Part shown: piece after piece, positions 9,028 to 18,055 of the stretch
How the letters are laid out: the number at the start of each line of letters is the position of its first letter
Position numbering within the stretch: the first letter of the stretch is position 1
Notes under the pieces: generated by a model
Told to the model about the DNA's origin: nothing
Database searches by the model: none
What the model saw: only the letters and a program-made list of their open reading frames with translations
Position numbers and translations under genes: made by a program
Source of the DNA: Christiangramia echinicola DSM 19838
Lineage (GTDB): Bacteria > Bacteroidota > Bacteroidia > Flavobacteriales > Flavobacteriaceae
DNA length: 64,000 nucleotides
Assembly: GCF_000423065.1 (NCBI RefSeq)
Contig: NZ_AUHG01000010.1
Coordinates: 682,001 to 746,000, forward strand
Direction of reading: 5' to 3'

Positions 9028-9714
9028 ATGATAAGTATAATCATTCCGGTATATAATGAAGAAGATCAGCTTCCAAAGCTTTTAATGCATCTGGAAGCTT
9101 CGTCTTCCGGGAAAATCTCAGAATTAATTGTTGTGGATGGAGGGAGTACAGATAATACTGCCGTAATCGCTAAAGATCATCCAAAAGTATTATATATCTC
9201 TTCGGAAAAAGGTCGGGCGGTACAAATGAATACCGGCGCCAAGATTGCCAGTTCTGAGATCTTATATTTCCTGCATGCCGATAGTATACCTCCTGAAAAT
9301 TTTGATTCACTTATTGTTGAAGAGGTCCAAAATGGAAATAAAGCAGGATGTTTTCAAATGAAATTTGATAAGGATCACTGGTGGCTTAATTTAATGGGGT
9401 ATTTTACTAAGGTTAACCATATTTCCTGTCGCGGAGGAGATCAGTCCCTATTTGTAAACAGGGAACTTTTTAATGAATTGAAAGGTTTTGATGAAAACTA
9501 CAGGGTTTATGAAGATAATGAGTTTATCAAACGGCTTTATGATACTGGTAATTTTATAGTTATTAAAAGTTGGATCACAACTTCAGCCCGCCTCTACGAT
9601 AAAATGGGGGTTTGGAATACGCAGCGCCTTTTTCTGGAGATATATTGGAAAAAAAGAAGAGGAGCATCTGCTAAAGAACTCTACAACCACTACTACAAAA
9701 GAGTTAATTCCTGA
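9028..9714 (+). CDS. Arsenosugar-type GT2 glycosyltransferase (TIGR04283 family)
   Basis: A 228-residue family 2 glycosyltransferase. The GT-A motifs are SIIIPVYNEEDQL, VVDGGSTDNT, the DxD-like LHADSIPP and RGGDQSLFV. It matches the second glycosyltransferase type seen in arsenosugar clusters. There are no membrane segments, so it is a cytoplasmic or peripheral enzyme. Its last 11 bases overlap the 3' end of the convergent GH113-like gene, so this is the natural end of the arsenosugar operon. Confidence 0.9.
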   Translation: MISIIIPVYNEEDQLPKLLMHLEASSSGKISELIVVDGGSTDNTAVIAKDHPKVLYISSEKGRAVQMNTGAKIASSEILYFLHADSIPPENFDSLIVEEVQNGNKAGCFQMKFDKDHWWLNLMGYFTKVNHISCRGGDQSLFVNRELFNELKGFDENYRVYEDNEFIKRLYDTGNFIVIKSWITTSARLYDKMGVWNTQRLFLEIYWKKRRGASAKELYNHYYKRVNS

Positions 9715-10735
9715 ATTTTCTATAATATTCTCTAACCGTATTTTCTGCAGGTTTATTTTGAGGAGTAAATCGGTCATTTTTAAGTCCACCGGAATCTATA
9801 GGCTGATGCCATTTCCATAGAAATCCTCCTCCAAACCAATTCTCGGTCCAGAATTCTTCATAGATACTTTCCAGTGCCTTCGCCTGTAGATTATGATTAA
9901 TATTAGAAATTTCCCTGCCTGAATTCCATGGCTCTTTTAATGCATGATCCTTACTTCTATAGCCATACTCTGTAAAAAGTACTGGCTTCTGGTATTTATT
10001 AGATAACTCCTTCAGCATTGCTTTGTGATCTATCCATCCCTTATTAATCTCCTCTTTAGTTGGGGAAGCTGAATCATGTAAAGGGAAATAGGCATCTGCA
10101 CCAATATAATCCAGTTTCTGCCAGATCTCTGTCTGGTCTACTTTATCCCAATTTTCAGCATATACCAACTTGCCATTATATTTCTTTCGAATTTCAGCAA
10201 TTAGATCATTCCAGAAATCTGGCCTTAGTTTTACGAAATTGTATAATTCTGTCCCGATGCAGAAAAGATCCAGGTTATATTTTTCGGCGATTTTCACATA
10301 GAGTAGAATATACTGCCGGTATGAATCCTCAAATTTTTTCCAGTCAGCTTCTCTCTTGAATTCAAGATCACCTGTAAAATCGCCATTACGCAGCCAGATA
10401 TGCGGTTTCATCATGATCTGAAGGTCTTTCTCCTTCAGTAGTTGAATGCTATGCTCTATACCTTTGACCCGTTCCCCGAACCATTGTCTTTCAATATTAT
10501 AGATGAGCTCAGGATTTTCATTATCTCTTATAAAAGCATAAGGCATTAGCGCTATAGAATTTGCATTTAGTTTAATGATCGGTTCTAAATGTTCCTTTCT
10601 TAGACTGTCTCTAGAAGCTACTAAACTAATTCCGTTAAGTTTTCTGATAGGTATTTCTGCCTGGCACGACCATAGTATGACAACGATCGGAATTACGATC
10701 ATCGTGAGTTTCAGAATGGAAGATTTATAGAGCAT
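9704..10735 (-). CDS. GH113-like glycoside hydrolase lipoprotein
   Basis: A 343-residue protein with an N-terminal membrane/lipoprotein signal (ILWSC, Cys 24) and a TIM-barrel hydrolase domain resembling GH113 beta-mannanases. Likely catalytic glutamates sit in FCIGTEL (acid/base) and FTEYGYRS (nucleophile). GADAYFPL and GGFLWKWHQP line the expected substrate cleft. It is probably anchored on the periplasmic or outer membrane and acts on beta-linked glycans; the true substrate is unknown. It overlaps the convergent glycosyltransferase at its 3' end. Confidence 0.75.
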   Translation of the reverse strand: MLYKSSILKLTMIVIPIVVILWSCQAEIPIRKLNGISLVASRDSLRKEHLEPIIKLNANSIALMPYAFIRDNENPELIYNIERQWFGERVKGIEHSIQLLKEKDLQIMMKPHIWLRNGDFTGDLEFKREADWKKFEDSYRQYILLYVKIAEKYNLDLFCIGTELYNFVKLRPDFWNDLIAEIRKKYNGKLVYAENWDKVDQTEIWQKLDYIGADAYFPLHDSASPTKEEINKGWIDHKAMLKELSNKYQKPVLFTEYGYRSKDHALKEPWNSGREISNINHNLQAKALESIYEEFWTENWFGGGFLWKWHQPIDSGGLKNDRFTPQNKPAENTVREYYRKFRN

Positions 10736-10836
10736 TTATTTATGGTATATAATCCTTAACGTACTTGGGATTCTGGCTATTTTCAGCGTACTTTACTAAA
10801 CTGCCATCTGGCTTTCAGCCAAATTATAAAAAATTA

Positions 10837-12123
10837 ATGGAGCATATTGTAATTATTGGGAATGGAATTTCAGGGATCACTGCCGCCAGGCATATCCGCA
10901 AAAATTCTGACCATAAGATCACTGTTATCTCCGGTGAATCTGATTATTTCTTTTCCCGTACCGCTTTGATGTATGTTTACATGGGGCATATGAAGTGGAA
11001 TCATTTAGAACCATATGAAGATTGGTTCTGGGAAAAGAATAGAATCGATCTTAAAAAAGCTTGGGTTGAAGCTATTGATTTTAATAAGAAAAAATTGCGT
11101 TTCTCTTCAGGAGAACCTTTGGAATATGACAAACTGGTTATAGCAACCGGTTCTGTATATAATAAATTTGGTTGGGAAGGCGAAGAATTAAAAGGAGTTC
11201 AGGGGTTGGTTTCCAAACAAGATCTCATTGAACTTGAAGAAAATACTCCTTACACTAAAAAAGCTGTCATTATTGGTGGTGGCTTGATAGGAGTAGAGCT
11301 TGCAGAAATGCTAAGAACAAGAAAAATCGAGGTGACTTTCCTGGTGCGCGAACAGGCTTTCTGGAACAATGTTTTACCGTTCCCTGAAGCGAAAATGATC
11401 TCTGAACATATTGCCTCACATGGGGTTGATCTCAGGCATAATGCTGAATTAGATAAGATCCTCTCAGATGATAATGGAAGAGTGAAGGCCGTGCTTACCA
11501 AAGATGGCGAACAAATAGATTGCCAGTTGGTGGGACTTTGCGCCGGAGTAAGGCCGAATATAGATTTTCTGAAAGATTCAGAATTGGAAACCGAAAGAGG
11601 TATACTCGTGAATGAGTACCTGGAAACGAATATCCCTGATGTTTACGCGATGGGAGATTGTGCCCAGCAGAGAAACCCGATCGGATTAAGAAAACCAGTC
11701 GAAGCGGTTTGGTATACAGGGAGGATCATGGGTGAAACCATTGCTCAGACCTTAACTGGAAACAAAACTGCTTATGAACCAGGAAACTGGTTTAATTCAG
11801 CCAAATTCTTTGATATAGAATATCAAACCTATGGGTGGGTCTGGCCTAAGCCAAAGGCTAATGAGCAACATTTTCACTGGAAACACAAGACAGAGGATAA
11901 AGCGATCACAATCTCTTTTAATTCTGAAACCAATGAGTTTCTAGGCATTAATACATTCGGAATTAGAATGAGGCAGGAGATCTTTGATCTTTGGTTGAAT
12001 GAGAACCGGAAAATAGATCATATTCTGGCTAATCTGAAATTAGCCAATTTCGATCCTGAATTTTATAAAAGCCACGAAAAAGAGATCTTTAAAAGTTTTA
12101 AAAATAACCTACAGCAAGTATAG
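10837..12123 (+). CDS. NAD(P)/FAD-dependent oxidoreductase
   Basis: A 428-residue pyridine-nucleotide-disulfide-type oxidoreductase starting at MEHIVIIGNG. It has an N-terminal FAD Rossmann motif (GNGISGITAARHI), a second NAD(P) motif (VIIGGGLIGVELAEM) and the FAD-closing motif YAMGDCAQ. A further start 72 bases upstream is possible but the ATG at 10837 puts the Rossmann fold at the N-terminus. The next gene, a membrane iron-sulfur protein, begins three bases after the stop. The pair probably passes electrons between NAD(P)H and a membrane ferredoxin. Confidence 0.9.
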   Translation: MEHIVIIGNGISGITAARHIRKNSDHKITVISGESDYFFSRTALMYVYMGHMKWNHLEPYEDWFWEKNRIDLKKAWVEAIDFNKKKLRFSSGEPLEYDKLVIATGSVYNKFGWEGEELKGVQGLVSKQDLIELEENTPYTKKAVIIGGGLIGVELAEMLRTRKIEVTFLVREQAFWNNVLPFPEAKMISEHIASHGVDLRHNAELDKILSDDNGRVKAVLTKDGEQIDCQLVGLCAGVRPNIDFLKDSELETERGILVNEYLETNIPDVYAMGDCAQQRNPIGLRKPVEAVWYTGRIMGETIAQTLTGNKTAYEPGNWFNSAKFFDIEYQTYGWVWPKPKANEQHFHWKHKTEDKAITISFNSETNEFLGINTFGIRMRQEIFDLWLNENRKIDHILANLKLANFDPEFYKSHEKEIFKSFKNNLQQV

Positions 12124-12125
12124 TT

Positions 12126-13721
12126 ATGAGCAGAATAGAACATAATATGTCACTAACCGGAGATGCTCCTGCATCTATCAATGTTCAGCAGAAGTTGGCA
12201 ACGCTCCTGGGAATGTCTGGACTTTTCATTCTCTTACTTGCAGCGCTAAATATCAATTTTCCGAATAAAATTCTATGGCTAAGTATTTCTCTCCTTTCCA
12301 TTTTTGCCGGAATTGTGTGGTTTGCGAAGGCGGCTTATACGGGGAAACATCCCGGAATTAAGAACGACGGAGTCTGGTTTAAATTAATGTCGAGCAGGGG
12401 TTACCTGGCATGGCTTGCCGGGATTTCACTCACCGGATTTTACGTTATACTTTATTTCTATCCGGAATATATAGGCCTTCGAGCTGAAGGGGATAATGTT
12501 GGATTAATAGCGCTATTTGATCCTTTTAGTAAATTGCTTAGTGGTAATCCCGCGAGCCAGTGGTTCGTATACGGAACACTTTATACTATTGCCATTGCTG
12601 CATTCGGGATAAAGTTCATGTGGAAATATCGCCATAATCGCTACGAAAAATTAAGGACGGTTTCGGTAATATTCTTTCAAACTGCTTTCGCTTTTCTAAT
12701 TCCTGAATTTATGGCGAGGCTCAATGGTAAAGGTTTTAGTTTACCTTACTATGATCTTAAAAATATCTGGCCGCTTAATTATTACAATTTTGAACAATAT
12801 CGGGTAGATGATTTTATCTCTGCAGGAAACATAGGACTGGCTTTATTACTTTTTGGAATTGCATCGATATTTATCATCACTCCTATTCTGACTTATAAGT
12901 ATGGAAAACGCTGGTATTGCAGCTGGGTTTGTGGTTGCGGTGGCCTGGCAGAAACTGCCGGAGATCCCTACAGACATCTATCAGATAAAAGTCTTTTTGC
13001 CTGGAAGGTAGAAAGATGGGTGGTGCATAGTGTGGTTGTATTTGTGGTGGTTATGACTACGGCGGTTATATATTCTTATCTGGGTGATGATGCTTCAAAA
13101 TACTGGTTAACCAGAGATACATTCCTTATTGGTGTGGGTGTTTTTCTCACCTTGCTTTTTGCCGCAATCTGGTATTTTAAAAGAGAGGAGCTGGAAAAGG
13201 ATGCACGCTACGGTGCTATAGGATATTTAGCGATTGTACTTTCATTAATAGGTTTTCATTATATGAGCGGGCAGAATTTATTTCTGTTTAATGCTGAAAC
13301 CTTAAGACAGGCCTATGGTTTTCTAATTGGAGCTATTTTTAGTGGGGTTATTGGTACAGGATTCTATCCAATTTTCGGAAATCGGGTTTGGTGTAGATTT
13401 GGTTGTCCTATGGCAGCGATCTTAGGAATGCAGCAACGACTTTTTTCAAAATTCAGAATTACAACTAATGGCGGTCAGTGTATTTCCTGCGGAAACTGTT
13501 CTACTTATTGCGAGATGGGAATAGATGTTAGGGCTTATGCTCAAAAAGGTCAGAATATTGTTAGATCAAGCTGTGTGGGATGCGGAATCTGTTCCGCAGT
13601 TTGCCCAAGAGGAGTTTTAAAACTTGAGAACGGCTCTCAAAATAATCGTATAAATTCTGATGAGGCAGTAATGGGTGATAATATAGATCTTCTAGACCTG
13701 ATCAACCAAAAGAGCAAATAA
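12126..13721 (+). CDS. Membrane-bound 4Fe-4S polyferredoxin (NapH/CcoG-like)
   Basis: A 531-residue inner-membrane protein with about seven to nine hydrophobic helices. It has two CxxxC-type loop motifs (RWYCSWVCGCG and VWCRFGCPM). The C-terminal double ferredoxin has two full 4Fe-4S sets: CISCGNCSTYCEMG and CVGCGICSAVCPRG. This resembles NapH, NosR or CcoG-type electron carriers. It follows the FAD oxidoreductase by two bases and is surely in its operon. The pair looks like a small electron-transfer module of unknown end use. Confidence 0.88.
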   Translation: MSRIEHNMSLTGDAPASINVQQKLATLLGMSGLFILLLAALNINFPNKILWLSISLLSIFAGIVWFAKAAYTGKHPGIKNDGVWFKLMSSRGYLAWLAGISLTGFYVILYFYPEYIGLRAEGDNVGLIALFDPFSKLLSGNPASQWFVYGTLYTIAIAAFGIKFMWKYRHNRYEKLRTVSVIFFQTAFAFLIPEFMARLNGKGFSLPYYDLKNIWPLNYYNFEQYRVDDFISAGNIGLALLLFGIASIFIITPILTYKYGKRWYCSWVCGCGGLAETAGDPYRHLSDKSLFAWKVERWVVHSVVVFVVVMTTAVIYSYLGDDASKYWLTRDTFLIGVGVFLTLLFAAIWYFKREELEKDARYGAIGYLAIVLSLIGFHYMSGQNLFLFNAETLRQAYGFLIGAIFSGVIGTGFYPIFGNRVWCRFGCPMAAILGMQQRLFSKFRITTNGGQCISCGNCSTYCEMGIDVRAYAQKGQNIVRSSCVGCGICSAVCPRGVLKLENGSQNNRINSDEAVMGDNIDLLDLINQKSK

Positions 13722-13738
13722 TTTGTAAGGAAATAGCG

Positions 13739-13746
13739 TACTTTTG
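13739..13746 (+). promoter_or_regulatory. Bacteroidota -7 promoter element
   Basis: TACTTTTG matches the Bacteroidota -7 consensus TAnnTTTG and lies about 24 bases before the TTG start of the next gene. The nearest TTTG upstream (13722-13725) is only 13 bases away, shorter than the usual -33 spacing, so the promoter may be weak or need an activator. Confidence 0.5.
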
Positions 13747-13769
13747 CACTTCCTACTAAACTAAGAATT

Positions 13770-14474
13770 TTGCAGACCCCGGTACCACCTGTTATCAAGG
13801 TAATTATTCCCGCATTTAACGAAGCCGATTCCATTTTTCATGTGATCGCCGATATTCCGGAATTTGTTGATGAGGTGATCGTGGTTAGTAATAATTCTAC
13901 AGATAACACTGAGCTGAATGCCGAAAACGCCGGTGCTACGGTGCTATTAGAATCTCAAAAAGGATATGGTTATGCCTGTTTAAAAGGCATGGACTATGTT
14001 TCAAAGCAAGAGAACAAACCCGATATCATTGTCTTTCTTGATGGAGATTATTCAGATTATCCTGAAGAAATGTCGAAGATCGTGAATCCAATAATTCACG
14101 AAAATATAGATTTCGTAGTTGGCGGCAGGGTGAGCAAATGGAGGGAAAAAGGCTCAATGACCCTTCCGCAGATATTCGGAAATAAACTGGCTACAACCTT
14201 AATGACTCTGTTTTTCAATTCCAGGTTTACAGATCTGGGACCATTTCGAGCGATAAAGTATGAAAAACTGCTTCAGCTCAAGATGGAAGATAAAACTTAT
14301 GGCTGGACGGTTGAAATGCAACTGAAGGCTTTACGACAAAACTTTAGCTACGCTGAGGTTCCTGTGCATTACAAGAACAGGATAGGCGTGTCAAAAGTTT
14401 CTGGAACGATCAAAGGTGCTATCTTTGCGGGCGTGAAGATTCTTGGTTGGATTTTTAAATATAGTTTTAAATGA
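13770..14474 (+). CDS. GT2 glycosyltransferase (dolichyl-phosphate-mannose synthase-like)
   Basis: A 234-residue family 2 glycosyltransferase. The motifs are VIIPAFNEADSI, VVSNNSTDNT, FLDGDYSDYPEE (DxD) and VGGRVSKW, with FTDLGPFRAI as in DPM1-like enzymes that charge polyprenyl phosphate. The start appears to be TTG at 13770, since no ATG precedes the first motif. It overlaps the next glycosyltransferase by ATGA, which marks a translationally coupled glycan operon. It probably makes a lipid-linked sugar donor for the GT-C enzyme downstream. Confidence 0.88.
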   Translation: MQTPVPPVIKVIIPAFNEADSIFHVIADIPEFVDEVIVVSNNSTDNTELNAENAGATVLLESQKGYGYACLKGMDYVSKQENKPDIIVFLDGDYSDYPEEMSKIVNPIIHENIDFVVGGRVSKWREKGSMTLPQIFGNKLATTLMTLFFNSRFTDLGPFRAIKYEKLLQLKMEDKTYGWTVEMQLKALRQNFSYAEVPVHYKNRIGVSKVSGTIKGAIFAGVKILGWIFKYSFK

Positions 14475-15937
14475 TAGATGTCGCGGTAATAATACTCTAC
14501 ACCCTTGCCTTACTCGTTATTTTCATCTACAGCCTTTCCCAGCTTCATTTACTAATAAACTATTTAAAGGCTACTAAGAGCACTGATGAGGTTCAAAAAT
14601 TCGATTTTTCTACCGAAGGATTACCGCAGGTTACTATCCAACTTCCGTTATATAATGAATATTATGTAGTTGAAAGACTACTAAAGAATATCGCCAGGAT
14701 CAACTACCCGAAAGATAAGTTGGAGATCCAGGTTCTGGATGATTCTACAGACCATTCTATTGAAAAGACCTCTGGAATTATTGAAGAACTGCAGAAAACG
14801 GGACTTGATATACAGCACATCCAACGAGAAAACCGAACAGGATTTAAAGCAGGTGCCCTGAAAGAAGGACTTAAGATCGCTAAAGGAGAATTCATTGCGG
14901 TATTTGATTCAGATTTCGTTCCGGGCGAGAATTGGTTAATGGAGACCTTGCCTTATTTCAAGAACCCTAAGATTGGAGTGGTGCAAACCCGTTGGGGCCA
15001 TTTGAATAGAGATTATTCTTTGCTAACCCGAATTCAGGCATTTGCACTTGATTTTCATTTTATACTGGAACAAACCGGAAGAAACTTCGGTAGGAACTTT
15101 ATCAATTTTAATGGTACGGCTGGAATCTGGCGAAAGGAATGTATTCTCGATGCCGGGAACTGGAGTGGAGATACGTTGACTGAAGATCTCGACCTGAGTT
15201 ACCGTGCCCAGATGAAAAAATGGGAATTTAAATACCTCGAAAATGTAGAAACTCCGGCGGAATTACCGGTAGTGATCAGTGCGGCCAGGAGTCAGCAATT
15301 TAGATGGAATAAAGGAGCGGCAGAGAATTTCAGGAAGAACTACGGTAAATTATTAAGGGATAGATCGGTTTCTATTGCTACGAAATTCCATGGATTCTTT
15401 CATTTATTGAATTCCAGTATGTTTCTCATCGTGCTTTTATTGGCGGTTTTGAGTGTTCCGGTTCTTTATATAAAACATAACAATCCCACATTTTCTGGCT
15501 ATTTCAATGTGATGGCAGGATTTGCCATTAGCACATTTATTTTCTTTGCCTGTTATTATGTGGCCTATTCTAAAATTCACGGTAAAGGGATCAAGAGTTT
15601 TTTCAAATTCGTAGGAATGTTTATCACATTCTTTTCTATCGCAATGGGATTTTCAGTTCACAATACTCTGGCGGTTTTAGAAGGACATTTTGGTAAAAGG
15701 TCAGAATTTATCAGAACGCCGAAGTTCAATATCAATTCTGGTAAGGATTCCTGGAAGGGAAATACATATTTAACCAATAGATTTTCGAAAAATGTTATAA
15801 TTGAAGGCCTGCTCTTCCTTTATTTTGGCTTTGCAATCTGGAGCGCGTTTAAGCTAAATGATTTTGGACTTCTTATTTTTCATTTGATGTTATTCACTGG
15901 ATTCGGCTTTGTATTCTTTAAAAGTCTGAGAGCTTAA
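14471..15937 (+). CDS. Membrane GT2 glycosyltransferase (cellulose-synthase-like)
   Basis: A 488-residue processive-type glycosyltransferase. An N-terminal helix is followed by a cytoplasmic GT-A domain with QLPLYNEYYVVERL, LDDSTDHS, FDSDFVPG, TEDLDLSYR and the QQFRW acceptor motif. At least four C-terminal membrane helices follow. This arrangement is typical of glycosyltransferases that make glycolipids or polymer chains at the inner membrane. It is translationally coupled to the preceding GT2. The donor and acceptor are not evident. Confidence 0.9.
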   Translation: MIDVAVIILYTLALLVIFIYSLSQLHLLINYLKATKSTDEVQKFDFSTEGLPQVTIQLPLYNEYYVVERLLKNIARINYPKDKLEIQVLDDSTDHSIEKTSGIIEELQKTGLDIQHIQRENRTGFKAGALKEGLKIAKGEFIAVFDSDFVPGENWLMETLPYFKNPKIGVVQTRWGHLNRDYSLLTRIQAFALDFHFILEQTGRNFGRNFINFNGTAGIWRKECILDAGNWSGDTLTEDLDLSYRAQMKKWEFKYLENVETPAELPVVISAARSQQFRWNKGAAENFRKNYGKLLRDRSVSIATKFHGFFHLLNSSMFLIVLLLAVLSVPVLYIKHNNPTFSGYFNVMAGFAISTFIFFACYYVAYSKIHGKGIKSFFKFVGMFITFFSIAMGFSVHNTLAVLEGHFGKRSEFIRTPKFNINSGKDSWKGNTYLTNRFSKNVIIEGLLFLYFGFAIWSAFKLNDFGLLIFHLMLFTGFGFVFFKSLRA

Positions 15938-15973
15938 ATTTTTATATTTTAGCTGGAAACCTACTTTTCTTCC

Positions 15974-17329
15974 ATGGATGTCAGATTTCTGCAGCTTTAC
16001 AAGATCCCTATTTTAATGGCACTTTCCTCTGCCGCTTTCTATTTTTCATTCGGATATGGATTGGACCGGTCAGATTTTCCAAAGTTGATATTGCTTTATG
16101 CAGCCTTATGTTTTCTAAGTTTTAAGCTGGTAAATATGCTTAAGACAGACTTAAAGCTTTTGATAGGTCTGGCAGTATTATTCCGACTCGTTTTCTTGTT
16201 TTCCTTACCTAATCTCTCCCAGGATTATTTCAGATTTATCTGGGATGGGAGACTTGTTGCGGAAGGCTGGAATCCATATCTATACATTCCGAATGAATTG
16301 ATCGAGCGCCAAAATTTCAGTATTGCTCAAGCTAAAGAATTGATCAACGGAATGGGAAGTTTAAGTGCTGGCCATTTTTCAAATTATCCGCCATTAAATC
16401 AGCTGATCTTTGCAATTTCAGGATGGATTTCTTCTTCCAGTATTTTAGGTTCGGTGATCGTTTTTAGATTGATAATCATCCTGGCAGATATTGGGACTTT
16501 TATTTTTGGTAGAAAGTTATTAAAGTCAATGGGAATGGATGAGCACAGGATCTTCTTGTATATCCTGAATCCTTTTATCATTATTGAAATGACCGGAAAC
16601 CTGCATTTTGAATCGGTCATGGTGTTTTTCCTGGTGCTTTCTCTCTATTTATTACATAAAGGAAAGTGGTTCTTAAGCGCAATTATTCTTGGTTTATCAA
16701 TTTCCATCAAATTACTGCCATTGCTGTTATTGCCATTGCTTTTTAAGTATTTTACTAATTCCAAAAAGCTTTCCGGCTTCGGGAAATTATTTTTGTTCTA
16801 CTTTGTTTGTCTTCTAACTGTGGTATTAACTTTTCTGCCGTTTTATTCAGCTGAAGTTTTCTCAAATTTTATGGCCAGTATAGGTTTATGGTTTGGGAAA
16901 TTCGAATTTAATGCAAGTATATACTATCTCGTCCGCTGGATTGGTTTCGAGGTGAAGGGGTATAATATCATCGAGACTGCGGGGAAAGTTCTACCATTTA
17001 TCACAATTTTGATTATTCTTGGATTGACTTTTTTCAGAAACTTTCGAGACACAAAGCAATTAGTTACAAATATGTTATTCGCGATGACAGCTTATTTACT
17101 GCTTTCAACCACTGTACATCCATGGTACTTGGCAATCCCGTTACTTCTAAGCGTCTTTACCGATTTTAAATATGTGTTGATATGGACAGGTGTGATCATG
17201 TTCAGTTATTACGCTTATTCCAATCCTGAGTACCAGGAGAGCTTTTGGTTAATCGCGATAGAATATCTGGTGGTGCTTTATTTTCTAATATTGGGAATAT
17301 TCAGAAAAAAGAAAACTGCTATTGGTTAA
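15974..17329 (+). CDS. GT-C type polyprenyl-phosphate-sugar transferase
   Basis: A 451-residue polytopic membrane protein with roughly 11 to 12 hydrophobic helices. The first loop contains QDYFRFIWDGRL followed by WNPYLYIP, the acidic motif typical of GT-C mannosyltransferases that use polyprenyl-phosphate sugars. SIKLLPLLLLPL resembles the family's later helix. It lies 36 bases after the membrane GT2 and ends four bases into the convergent LAB_N gene. With its neighbours it likely builds a glycolipid or surface glycan. Confidence 0.75.
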   Translation: MDVRFLQLYKIPILMALSSAAFYFSFGYGLDRSDFPKLILLYAALCFLSFKLVNMLKTDLKLLIGLAVLFRLVFLFSLPNLSQDYFRFIWDGRLVAEGWNPYLYIPNELIERQNFSIAQAKELINGMGSLSAGHFSNYPPLNQLIFAISGWISSSSILGSVIVFRLIIILADIGTFIFGRKLLKSMGMDEHRIFLYILNPFIIIEMTGNLHFESVMVFFLVLSLYLLHKGKWFLSAIILGLSISIKLLPLLLLPLLFKYFTNSKKLSGFGKLFLFYFVCLLTVVLTFLPFYSAEVFSNFMASIGLWFGKFEFNASIYYLVRWIGFEVKGYNIIETAGKVLPFITILIILGLTFFRNFRDTKQLVTNMLFAMTAYLLLSTTVHPWYLAIPLLLSVFTDFKYVLIWTGVIMFSYYAYSNPEYQESFWLIAIEYLVVLYFLILGIFRKKKTAIG

Positions 17330-17973
17330 GCTTCAAACTTTTCACCTACTTCAGCATCAGTTTTTTTCAATAGGTACATATCTCGCATATAAATGATCGC
17401 ACCGAAGAAATGTGCTGCTATAAGCACCGGATCCTGTCTGAATATTCCGTAAGTGAATAATAGGGCAGAACCAATTAGACTAAGAATCCAGAATCCCATG
17501 GGTAATGATGATTCCTGAGTTTTTTCAGAATGATACCACTGGTAAAAGAATCTTGAGGTATAAATGATCTGGGCTAGTATTCCTAAACCTATAAGCCAGC
17601 CCGAGATATTTTCGGTCTTGAATAGATCACTCCAGCTTAGACTTCCAAGAAACCATATATAGGCCGTTATTCCAATTGGAAAAACGATAATAAGGATCTT
17701 GAAAAGTATATTCCTGTTGTGCCATTCTCCCATTAAATTGAGATTACGCCAGTAAATACCGTATATTAGAAATTGACCCAGCATAATGGCGAGGTCTTCA
17801 CGTAAATATCCGTAAGTAAAAAGAAGGATAGAAGCTAATAAACTCAGCTTCCAGAATAGAACCGGAGTTTCAACTTTCTTTGATTTTTCAGATAGGAACC
17901 ATTGAGAGATCAATCTAGCCGAAAATAGAAGTTGGGCTAAAAAACCGATTGCGAAAATGGGCCAGTCTTGCAT
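17326..17973 (-). CDS. Duplicated LAB_N-domain membrane protein
   Basis: A 215-residue membrane protein made of two copies of the domain otherwise found at the N-terminus of lipid-A-disaccharide synthase (LAB_N). Copy one contains LLFSARLISQWFLSEK, LFWKLSLLASILLFTYG and GQFLIYGIYWRNL. Copy two (from about residue 125) repeats this as YTSRFFYQWYHSEK, GFWILSLIGSALLFTYG and AHFFGAIIYMRDM. Six to seven membrane helices are seen. Single-domain relatives sit near lipid A or undecaprenyl-sugar genes. Convergent with the GT-C gene, it fits a role in lipid-linked sugar handling. Confidence 0.8.
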   Translation of the reverse strand: MQDWPIFAIGFLAQLLFSARLISQWFLSEKSKKVETPVLFWKLSLLASILLFTYGYLREDLAIMLGQFLIYGIYWRNLNLMGEWHNRNILFKILIIVFPIGITAYIWFLGSLSWSDLFKTENISGWLIGLGILAQIIYTSRFFYQWYHSEKTQESSLPMGFWILSLIGSALLFTYGIFRQDPVLIAAHFFGAIIYMRDMYLLKKTDAEVGEKFEA

Positions 17974-17989
17974 AAATTCAATAAATAAT

Positions 17990-18031
17990 AAAGCTGTTCA
18001 ATATTAATCATTATGATACATTGAACAGCCT
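17990..18031 (-). terminator. Hairpin after the polyamine operon
   Basis: A 12-bp near-perfect inverted repeat (AAGCTGTTCAAT with ATTGAACAGCcTT) encloses 17 bases. Read on the minus strand, it lies about 25 bases after the stop of the deoxyhypusine-synthase-like gene and continues into TTTATTATTT, so it probably ends that operon. The long loop makes an operator for the next gene an alternative. Confidence 0.55.
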
Positions 18032-18055
18032 TAATTTCCTGTAATTATTTGTTAA

